From Rikenellaceae bacterium (GTDB taxonomy: Bacteria > Bacteroidota > Bacteroidia > Bacteroidales > Rikenellaceae), in contig SUZJ01000004.1 in NCBI GenBank assembly GCA_015059945.1, positions 134,646 to 198,645 of the forward strand: DNA of 64,000 bases. The letters are read 5' to 3'. Position numbers and translations under genes: made by a program. Shown here one piece after another: positions 58,563 through 64,000 of this stretch (its first letter is position 1; each line of letters begins with the position of its first letter). Below the pieces are notes generated by a model that was not told where the DNA came from, searched no databases, and saw only the letters and a list, made by a program, of their open reading frames with translations.

Positions 58563-59050
58563 TGAGTACAAAGACCAAAGTCATTCAGCAACTACTGACA
58601 CTGCTCGGTTTCTCGGCAGTGGCGACCTCGTGCGAATTTGTGGGAGCAGCCGAATATGGATGTCCCAGTGCCGACTATGTATTTAATGTAGACGTAAAAG
58701 ATGCCGATACCGATGCCCCCATCAGAGGTATGCGTGTGAGTGTTATCCAGCGTCACACCCGCTACAACCCCAGCACTCAAAGCGAGCAGGTGGTTATCGA
58801 CACGCTGGGAGTCGCTGAGACCAATGCCGAGGGCAGAGCCTTCGTAAACCTCGAAAGAGTCTGGCCCGACTCCACACACGAGGTTGCGGCCGATGACCTC
58901 GACGGCGATGCCAATGGCGGCCACTACTCGACCGTCAGCACCGAGGTGGTGACCGAGAAGGATGACTACGAAAACCCGGGTAGTTGGTACAGCGGCAAGG
59001 CTACCCACAACGTAACACTCCGCACTACCAAGCAACAAAGCGAACAGTAG
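58562..59050 (+). CDS. rSAM/lipoprotein-system putative lipoprotein, paralogue 3
   Basis: This is a 162-residue lipoprotein. The signal is different in detail (MSTKTKVIQQLLTLLGFSAVATSC, Cys24) but keeps GFS...SC, followed by YGCPSADY at 32-39. From there to the end it is almost identical to paralogue 1 in protein and in DNA, while the first 35 codons differ. This points to recent gene conversion or duplication of the mature domain. It is the last gene of the cluster, with a terminator 32 bases on. Confidence 0.82.
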   Translation: MSTKTKVIQQLLTLLGFSAVATSCEFVGAAEYGCPSADYVFNVDVKDADTDAPIRGMRVSVIQRHTRYNPSTQSEQVVIDTLGVAETNAEGRAFVNLERVWPDSTHEVAADDLDGDANGGHYSTVSTEVVTEKDDYENPGSWYSGKATHNVTLRTTKQQSEQ

Positions 59051-59081
59051 TAGCCCCATTTTGAGCGCACACCCAACACAC

Positions 59082-59119
59082 AAAAAGCATCCGAGCCACC
59101 AACGACTCGGATGCTTTTT
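59082..59119. terminator. Bidirectional terminator after the lipoprotein cluster
   Basis: A perfect AAAAAGCATCCGAG / CTCGGATGCTTTTT stem, shared with convergent proC. Confidence 0.9.
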
Positions 59120-59146
59120 GTGTTTTTCCGTATCGGATGCGGCACT

Positions 59147-59944
59147 CTACCTCTTGGTCGAAGCCCTCAGTCCCTCGATAACACTGTGGGAGAAGCCTGC
59201 GGCCTCCATTGCATTGAGGCCCTTGATGGTGAGGCCTCCCGGGGTGGTTACGCGGTCAATCTCGGCCTCTGGGTGGGTGTCATTGGCAGCAAGCACATCG
59301 ACCGCCCCTCGCAGAGTCTGCATAACGATACGTTTGGCATCGTCGGCCCTAAATCCCAGTTCAACACCACCCTCCATAGCTGCACGAACATAGCGCAGGG
59401 CATAGGCAATACCGCACGAAGCAAGCGACGTGCCCGCAGCAATCTGGCCCTCCTCAACCAGCATAGCCTCGCCAAGCTCGCCAAAGATATCGAGCAGCAC
59501 ACAATCCTGCACCTCGGTAGAGCGAGCCGAAGCTATGAAGGTCATACTACTAATAGTGGCAATGGCGGTATTGGGGATAATAAGGTAGGTGGCAGGCACT
59601 ACCCCATCGCCCCTATCGAGCCACTCGGTCAGTTGGGCAAGGCCCAGCCCGCCAACCATCGAGGCAACGCTCTGGCGCGAGTAGTCGAGGTGTGGCCTAA
59701 TCTCGCCGAGCACCCCCTCGACCTTCCAGGGCTTAACGGCCAGCACAACCATATCGGCCGATGCAGCCGCCTCGCAGTTATCGGTAGTGATGTTAATATC
59801 CGGAAGCTCCTCTTTGAGGGCTTCGAGCTTTGCGGTTGATGGGTTTGCAACGTAAATGTCGGCCGTAGGGATGATAGTGCCCTTTGCCAACCCACGCGCC
59901 AAGGCGCCACCCATATTACCGGCTCCAATTATAGCTATCTTCAT
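59147..59944 (-). CDS. proC: Pyrroline-5-carboxylate reductase
   Basis: This enzyme catalyses the last step of proline synthesis. The 265-residue protein has the NAD(P) motif IIGAGNMGGALARG (residues 4-17), VVLAVKPWKVEGVLGEI, a PNTAIATISSMTFI stretch and the C-terminal EIDRVTTPGGLTIKGLNAMEAAGFS. Normal length. Confidence 0.96.
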   Translation of the reverse strand: MKIAIIGAGNMGGALARGLAKGTIIPTADIYVANPSTAKLEALKEELPDINITTDNCEAAASADMVVLAVKPWKVEGVLGEIRPHLDYSRQSVASMVGGLGLAQLTEWLDRGDGVVPATYLIIPNTAIATISSMTFIASARSTEVQDCVLLDIFGELGEAMLVEEGQIAAGTSLASCGIAYALRYVRAAMEGGVELGFRADDAKRIVMQTLRGAVDVLAANDTHPEAEIDRVTTPGGLTIKGLNAMEAAGFSHSVIEGLRASTKR

Positions 59945-60003
59945 ATCGTTTAGCAGTTAATGACTCTACAAATATAACACCTTTTGGACACGAAACAAAA
60001 CGA

Positions 60004-60032
60004 CAAAAAGGATAGCACCAAGAGCTATCCTT
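60004..60032 (-). terminator. Orphan terminator-like hairpin resembling the tRNA-Gly 3' flank
   Basis: An AAGGATAGC/GCTATCCTT stem has a T-run on the minus strand. The stem and its left flank (ACAAAAAGGATAGC) are shared with the two hairpins at 63001 and 63175 downstream of tRNA-Gly and its fragment. No minus-strand gene precedes it here. Confidence 0.55.
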
Positions 60033-60073
60033 CTGCCAAAAGCGCAAGTATATCTCCACTTGCCCTTTTTTAG

Positions 60074-60081
60074 TATTTTTG
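60074..60081 (+). promoter_or_regulatory. -7 box upstream of the sigma factor gene
   Basis: TATTTTTG followed by CG, 76 bases before the ATG at 60157. No -33 TTG at the proper distance. Confidence 0.35.
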
Positions 60082-60156
60082 CGAGTATGTTAAGTCTTTT
60101 TCGAACTTTGAGCGTTGTATATTCGGAAGCGCGTTTCCAACAAACGAAAACAAATT

Positions 60157-60669
60157 ATGAAACTAACAACCGAAAACAAACAACTCACCCGCCTCGCTGA
60201 GCTAATGCAGTCCGAGCGCGATCATCTGTTTCGATACGCCTGTTATAGGTTGGGATCTGCCACCGAAGCTGATGACATGATGCAAGACCTCTACCTGCGG
60301 CTCTCGAAACAAGGCGCCCGACTTGCCGAGATTGAAGACCTAAAAGGCTATGTCTATCGTTCATTGACAAATAGTTGCACCTCAGCCTTACGCTCTCGAC
60401 GACAGTTTGCGTCCACCGAAACGCTCGACACATTGAGTAGTGACGACCTCGCTCCGAAAGATTTCGAACAAGAATTCCAACTGATTGAGCGACTGATGGT
60501 GCACCTACCCGATGAGCAGAGCGAGGTGATTCGATTGCGAATCTATGGCGGTCGTCAATTTGACGAGATTGCCTCGATTTGCAACATTCCTCTCACAACG
60601 GCCAAATCGCGTTTCCGCTATGGCATTGACAAGTTGCGTGAAGCCCTCGAAAAGCGCGGGCTGATTTAA
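60157..60669 (+). CDS. RNA polymerase sigma factor, ECF subfamily
   Basis: This 170-residue sigma-70-like factor has region 2 at about 17-85 (LFRYACYRLGSATEADDMMQDLYLRL, LKGYVYRSLTNSCTSALRSR) and region 4 at about 110-165 (LPDEQSEVIRLRIYGGRQFDEIASICNIPLTTAKSRFRYGIDKLREAL). There is no region 3. The frame begins with TTG at 60115, but ATG at 60157 is chosen. The next gene, 24 bases downstream, encodes a single-span membrane protein likely to be its regulator. Codon use looks less GC-biased than the core. Confidence 0.9.
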   Translation: MKLTTENKQLTRLAELMQSERDHLFRYACYRLGSATEADDMMQDLYLRLSKQGARLAEIEDLKGYVYRSLTNSCTSALRSRRQFASTETLDTLSSDDLAPKDFEQEFQLIERLMVHLPDEQSEVIRLRIYGGRQFDEIASICNIPLTTAKSRFRYGIDKLREALEKRGLI

Positions 60670-60693
60670 CTCTCTGTAAAAAAGACTAACATT

Positions 60694-61440
60694 ATGAAAA
60701 CTAACAACAATTTAGACAATTTTTCGGACAATCGCGTTGAGAATCTTCTCACCCCGCGTTTCGCCCCCACCACCTCACGCGAATTCAAAGCGCCCGCACC
60801 GCGCCGACGACCACTCTGGCAGGCAGTACGCATTAGTGCCGTTGCCGCTGCGGTCGCAGTGGTAGTTGTCATCGGCATTAGCAGCGTGCAGACCAGCACC
60901 GCCAGCGAGGTGGTAGAACGAGCAATTACTCAACTGCTCGAATCGGATAACTTCCTCGTTTATTTCACCGCAAATGTTGTCGAGAACAAGAACTCACAGG
61001 AACTCTATGATCTTGATTTCAACGGCACTCCGATGCAGGGCACCGTCGAGATTAGCAAAGAGGAGTCGAAAGTCAAAATGGCTATCAAATGGCAGGACAA
61101 GGCTCGTTCTATGGAACTCTATGACGGCGAAAGCTATCGACGTTACCAGAACGGGCAGTTAGTACTTGAACGTCCCCACGGAGGAATCGACCTCACTCCG
61201 TTCGCTACGATTGACAAATTGAAGGATTACGCTTCGTTAACGGGTATTCTGCTGAAATTCCGCGAGGAGGGCGATATGATTTTGGTTAGCACTAAGGGCG
61301 ACAAGGTTGGGATCGTTGCTCGTTTCTCAAAGAGCGAGGGTCGTCTGCTCGGTGTCGAGTGCTCAGGACTATACAACGGGCAGCAGGTTACGGTACTCAC
61401 CGTTGTTCAGATTGATTTCGATGTGCCACCCACCGAGTAA
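60694..61440 (+). CDS. Single-span membrane protein, putative anti-sigma regulator
   Basis: This 248-residue protein has a cytosolic N-terminus of about 45 residues with a basic Pro/Arg patch, one membrane span (about 47-68, ISAVAAAVAVVVVIGISSV) and a periplasmic domain. The domain (LLESDNFLVYFTANVVENKNSQELYDL, MILVSTKGDKVGIVARFSKSEGRLLGVE) has a LolA/RseB-like beta pattern. Being cotranscribed with an ECF sigma gene suggests an anti-sigma role. The zinc-finger anti-sigma motif is not visible, so this is an inference from context. Confidence 0.72.
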   Translation: MKTNNNLDNFSDNRVENLLTPRFAPTTSREFKAPAPRRRPLWQAVRISAVAAAVAVVVVIGISSVQTSTASEVVERAITQLLESDNFLVYFTANVVENKNSQELYDLDFNGTPMQGTVEISKEESKVKMAIKWQDKARSMELYDGESYRRYQNGQLVLERPHGGIDLTPFATIDKLKDYASLTGILLKFREEGDMILVSTKGDKVGIVARFSKSEGRLLGVECSGLYNGQQVTVLTVVQIDFDVPPTE

Positions 61441-61531
61441 GTGTTGCATATCCTTTTATAACAACAGCCCCTCGCAGAACTCACTGACTACACACTCTAA
61501 CTTGATGTGAGTTTTGAGTGAATTCATCATT

Positions 61532-61567
61532 GGCAATCGGTGGAATGTTCTGCCGATTGCCTTTTTT
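61532..61567 (+). terminator. Terminator of the sigma/anti-sigma unit
   Basis: A GGCAATCGG/CCGATTGCC stem with a 12-base loop and six T, 92 bases after the stop of the membrane protein gene. Confidence 0.85.
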
Positions 61568-61660
61568 CGTATCTTCACACCCAAAGTCGCCCTCGCAATA
61601 ATGCTCCTCGGCACCCACCTCGCCACCACAAAGGCAGAGGGGCACCTAACGACTAAACAA

Positions 61661-61691
61661 TAATCAAGCGGTTTATAAATCCGCTCGATTA
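61661..61691. repeat. Inverted repeat
   Basis: TAATCAAGCGG pairs with CCGCTCGATTA around a 9-base loop, without a T-run. It lies near the end of the minus-strand secreted-protein gene. Confidence 0.5.
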
Positions 61692-61738
61692 TGCATTTTA
61701 TGCCCTCGGCTAGGACACAAACCTATCTATTGTGTGTG

Positions 61739-62194
61739 CTACTCTTTGACTGCACAAATATCTTCCATTATAATCTCACCTCTCTTGTTGGATATTTTGA
61801 TTCTGTTGGTAAACTGCCAGCCCATATCCAATGCGGTATAAACAAACCAATCACCATCCGCTTTTACTTCGAGCATAATGGTCTTGTCGTCTGCCCCAGG
61901 CTTGCTGTCCTGCTGACCACTTCTAAATAGCCAAGTTGCGTATGCTATACCATCGGTATCGTAAGGGTAGGCATCTTGAAGTTTTTTGAGCAGTTCCGCC
62001 GAACAATGCTTCTGCAAGAAATCGTACTCCTCGTAGAGTTTGTTGTTATACATCTGCGTGATGAAAGACTTAATCACATCATTCATAGTAGCGGAGGTAT
62101 GCGTAGGATGCAGTCTATCTTGTGCACTAATATCACATAACGCCCCGATGAGTAGCACAAATAAAAGGATAAGCCGTTTCATAAATCTTCTCAT
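61739..62194 (-). CDS. Hypothetical secreted protein
   Basis: This 151-residue protein has a signal peptide (MRRFMKRLILLFVLLIGALCDISAQ). The small mature domain (NDVIKSFITQMYNNKLYEEYDFLQKHCSAELLKKLQDAYPYD, YATWLFRSGQQDSKPG) resembles NTF2/DUF3828-like export proteins in its layout, but this is a weak call. An alternative start is Met5. The DNA is AT-richer than the core. Confidence 0.7.
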   Translation of the reverse strand: MRRFMKRLILLFVLLIGALCDISAQDRLHPTHTSATMNDVIKSFITQMYNNKLYEEYDFLQKHCSAELLKKLQDAYPYDTDGIAYATWLFRSGQQDSKPGADDKTIMLEVKADGDWFVYTALDMGWQFTNRIKISNKRGEIIMEDICAVKE

Positions 62195-62237
62195 ATTTAC
62201 TATCTGTACAAAGATAATAAGAATTGTTCAAACTCAA

Positions 62238-62861
62238 CTATACATTTACTCCATATATCTCCCTTTGCAAGATATCGAGAAATTTCGCAGCGTGAGCACC
62301 GTCCATCTGGGTATGGTGGAATTGGAACGACACGGTCAGCGTTGTCTTAAACAACCCACGCTTATACTTGCCCCAAATCATAAACGGATTGTTGAAAATG
62401 CCGCTATACATACCCACAGCACCGTCAATTTCATACTGCGCCAACGCCGAGGTGCCGATAACCATACTCTCGGCCGAGAGGTCGTGGTCGGTGCAACTCT
62501 CCGCCACTTGCTTCGTCAGACGCAGATAGTCGCTGTTGAACTGCTTCAAATCCTCACTATAAGGCAGGTCGCACGAACTCACCTCACCCGCCGTGTTGGC
62601 AACAATGGTGTTTACGGCAATGGTGTCATACTGCATCAACTTGTCGCCCACGGGCAACATATAGAACTCCTTGACCTGCACGGCAGCACGACCAATACAG
62701 TAACACATCAACATATTGAATTTCAGCCCTCGCTTGCGGCTAATTCTCACAAGGCGCGATACATCGAGCGTCTTGAAAAATGTAACCATCGGCATTGGTG
62801 CCTGCATCCACATCTGGAAGGCGTTGGCACGAGTTGTCTCTTGGGGATTTATCTCTCTCAT
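62238..62861 (-). CDS. CatA-like O-acetyltransferase
   Basis: This 207-residue protein has a chloramphenicol acetyltransferase fold. Near the C-terminus the catalytic FHHTQMDGAHAAKF motif (His182-His183...Asp187-Gly188) matches the HHxxxDGxH family pattern. The N-terminal half aligns in layout (VTFFKTLDVSRLVRISRKRGLKFNMLMCYCIGRAA). CatA-like enzymes are not always antibiotic-resistance enzymes; this one lacks several substrate-side features I would expect, so resistance is not claimed. The frame extends upstream through repeats to 63002; ATG at 62859-62861 is used. Confidence 0.85.
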   Translation of the reverse strand: MREINPQETTRANAFQMWMQAPMPMVTFFKTLDVSRLVRISRKRGLKFNMLMCYCIGRAAVQVKEFYMLPVGDKLMQYDTIAVNTIVANTAGEVSSCDLPYSEDLKQFNSDYLRLTKQVAESCTDHDLSAESMVIGTSALAQYEIDGAVGMYSGIFNNPFMIWGKYKRGLFKTTLTVSFQFHHTQMDGAHAAKFLDILQREIYGVNV

Positions 62862-63000
62862 AGCTGTGAATTTTTGATAAAGTTTTTTGACAAAGGGCCG
62901 CAAAGGTAATAAATTCTTTGCAAAGTCCGCAAAAGGCGGGGGCGCGTGTATATGAAAAGAGTGCAAGGGCCGCAGTTCGATACACAATATACAAAAGACC

Positions 63001-63027
63001 AAAAGGATAGCCCTTGATGCTATCCTT
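63001..63027 (-). terminator. Terminator hairpin downstream of the tRNA-Gly fragment
   Basis: An AAAAGGATAGC / GCTATCCTTTT stem, the same as the hairpin at 63175-63203 that follows the intact tRNA-Gly on the minus strand. Confidence 0.65.
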
Positions 63028-63036
63028 TTGGTCTTG

Positions 63037-63063
63037 AGCGGAAAACGGGACTCGAACCCGCGG
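63037..63063 (-). pseudogene. 3' fragment of tRNA-Gly
   Basis: This 27-base stretch is identical to the acceptor and T-arm end of the tRNA-Gly at 63212-63284. The rest of the tRNA is missing; the sequence diverges completely after CGG. It belongs to the direct repeat described at 62862-63211. Confidence 0.85.
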
Positions 63064-63174
63064 GGCGCTCGTGCGCCCCAGGTGGGGCTATCTTTACATT
63101 CCCCCTAAATCCCCCTTTGACAAAGGGGGACTTGCAAGGGCCACAGGTTCGACATTCATTATATACAAAAGACA

Positions 63175-63208
63175 AAAAGGATAGCCCTTGGTGCTATCCT
63201 TTTTATCT
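63175..63208 (-). terminator. Terminator of tRNA-Gly
   Basis: An AAAAAGGATAGC / GCTATCCTTTTT stem, just 3' of the tRNA on the minus strand and followed there by TTTTTGTC. Confidence 0.75.
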
Positions 63209-63211
63209 TTG

Positions 63212-63284
63212 AGCGGAAAACGGGACTCGAACCCGCGGCCCTTGGCTTGGGAAGCCAATGCTCTACCAACTGAGCTATTTCCGC
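63212..63284 (-). tRNA. tRNA-Gly (anticodon CCC)
   Basis: The minus-strand cloverleaf has acceptor GCGGAAA/TTTCCGC, D arm GCTCAGTTGGTAGAGC, anticodon stem TTGGC/GCCAA with loop TTCCCAA (CCC), and T arm GCGGG-TTCGAGT-CCCGT. The discriminator is T and CCA is not encoded. Confidence 0.95.
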
Positions 63285-63361
63285 ATTATGTGGAGCTAAA
63301 CAATAGGCATACAAGCCCTCATTCAGCCCCACAAATATACAACTTTATACGTTATGTTGTA

Positions 63362-64000
63362 CTACTCACCGTCAAAAATTGTGTTCAAAACGTATGCCAA
63401 GCGGTAACCACCATTGAGCAGTTGCTGTTCCAGCAGGGGGCTGAAATCAAACACAAACTGATACGACAAGTTTGGCTCCTCGCCCAACCCCTCGACATAC
63501 TCATACACGTCGGCTGCATAGCCCACAGTCTCCACAAACCACTCCTCAGGTGTGCCACTCATAACAGCTGCCTTATACTCGGCGCTGGTGCGGTCGAGGT
63601 GGTCGGTCCACTCGGAGTAGCTCCACTTGCGAGCCGACTCGACAATCTTGCTATCCCACACCGAGTGAAGATTTGTCGTGCGGCCAAACCACTTAACCTT
63701 CATACGGTTACCACCCAAGTCGCTCAACCTACCCGAGTGCATTGGGCAGTGCATATCGCCCACCATATGGACAAGCATCTTCACATAATCGACCTTCATA
63801 CTATCGGTCAGATTGTCGTAGTTATTAGCCAGTTGGTCGGCCAGAGTGGTAACAGCCACCACCACGTCGCCATTCTCGTTCTTGGGCATAGTCTGGTAGG
63901 TGTAGCCCTTATCGACGTTGGCGTAGTGCCAAGTCTTGGTCTGGTTGTAGCCATACTCCCAGTAGGGCGAATTCTGGATATTGTCCATCCACGACGAGTA
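63362..64000 (-). CDS. S1/P1 nuclease family protein (5' end outside window)
   Basis: This is the C-terminal about 213 residues of a zinc-dependent S1/P1-type nuclease. Three-zinc site residues are visible: WHYANVDKGY, HMVGDMHCPMHSGRLSDLGGN and NLHSVWDSKIVE. Homologues are secreted and degrade single-stranded DNA and RNA or remove 3' phosphates. The frame stays open to the window edge (…YSSW before MDNIQ), so the N-terminus and signal peptide are missing. Confidence 0.9.
   Translation of the reverse strand, partial: YSSWMDNIQNSPYWEYGYNQTKTWHYANVDKGYTYQTMPKNENGDVVVAVTTLADQLANNYDNLTDSMKVDYVKMLVHMVGDMHCPMHSGRLSDLGGNRMKVKWFGRTTNLHSVWDSKIVESARKWSYSEWTDHLDRTSAEYKAAVMSGTPEEWFVETVGYAADVYEYVEGLGEEPNLSYQFVFDFSPLLEQQLLNGGYRLAYVLNTIFDGE

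Larger units (their letters stand above)
61441..61738. other. Gene-free gap with terminator and hairpin
   Basis: No convincing gene. It holds the terminator at 61532-61567 and a second inverted repeat at 61661-61691 (TAATCAAGCGG / CCGCTCGATTA). Confidence 0.6.
62862..63211. other. Gene-free repeat-rich gap next to tRNA-Gly
   Basis: It contains a 105-base direct repeat (62962-63063 and 63132-63238) that includes the 3' part of tRNA-Gly. Each copy has a hairpin of stem AAAAGGATAGC. A separate palindrome CCCCCTTTGACAAAGGGGG lies at 63111-63129. No gene is seen. Confidence 0.75.

Noticed and set aside
62238-62861. Chloramphenicol resistance gene
   Set aside because: The HHxxxDG motif supports the fold, but many CatA-like proteins in Bacteroidota are not resistance enzymes and the substrate-side residues could not be confirmed.
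63037-63063. Second tRNA-Gly gene
   Set aside because: Only the 3' 27 bases are present; there is no anticodon or D arm.

Overview
The window is a chromosomal segment of a Bacteroidales bacterium. The gene content and the relatively GC-rich coding style fit the Alistipes/Rikenellaceae side of the order, but the genus is an inference. The evidence is: Bacteroidota-type promoters (TTG, about 19-21 bases, then TAnnTTTG), the near absence of Shine-Dalgarno sequences, many SPII lipoproteins, a BspA-like leucine-rich repeat lipoprotein, and families largely confined to Bacteroidota (DUF3127, DUF3078-like, TIGR02757, THUMP-like methyltransferase, rSAM/lipoprotein system).

Layout. Positions 1-6.2 kb hold the 3' part of a radical SAM/SPASM enzyme, uvrA, an omega-amidase-type nitrilase, a CvfB-like S1 protein and a methyltransferase. 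Positions 6.3-11.7 kb are accessory: a small lipoprotein, a TIR-domain protein with a coiled coil and a C-terminal FISUMP/DUF1566-like domain, rsmA, and a BspA-like surface lipoprotein. Positions 12-21.4 kb carry recQ, lptB, the DUF177-rpmF-plsX operon, tRNA-Arg(CCT), nhaA, an outer-membrane barrel protein, a Sel1-like protein and the RNase P RNA. Positions 21.5-35.7 kb are mostly plus-strand housekeeping genes (queA, ygiQ, dnaB, yifB, comEC, a methyltransferase, kdsC, a degenerate M23 protein, dxr, rseP). Positions 35.8-40.6 kb form a minus-strand block (trmN6, TIGR02757, lolD, folP, coaE, a YbbR-like stub, ruvA). Positions 40.7-56.4 kb hold an OmpH-like lipoprotein, a GNAT protein, an AlkA-type glycosylase/MGMT fusion, DUF3127, a phosphodiesterase, a ureohydrolase, an FKBP lipoprotein, lipid and sugar enzymes, DUF389, rsmI, two unusual cell-envelope/acidic proteins, ychF and gltX. 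Positions 56.5-59.1 kb hold three paralogous lipoproteins of the rSAM/lipoprotein type and one unrelated AT-rich lipoprotein. Positions 59.1-64 kb hold proC, an ECF sigma factor with a membrane partner, a secreted protein, a CatA-like acetyltransferase, tRNA-Gly(CCC) with a duplicated 3' fragment, and an S1/P1 nuclease cut by the window edge.

The most interesting biology is the putative rSAM/lipoprotein system. A SPASM enzyme ends at the left edge, and three small lipoproteins sharing a GFS...SC lipobox and a YGCP motif lie 56 kb away. The enzyme-lipoprotein pairing is known as a computational family association, but the chemistry and function are unknown to me. Other items worth checking are a candidate minus-strand sRNA at about 44.9-45.05 kb, the TIR-FISUMP protein, the glycosylase/alkyltransferase fusion, SSB-like DDxPF tails on DnaB and DUF3127, and several dispersed intergenic repeat families built from hairpins and a GTTAGAC heptamer. 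No CRISPR array, insertion sequence, transposase or integrase was found.
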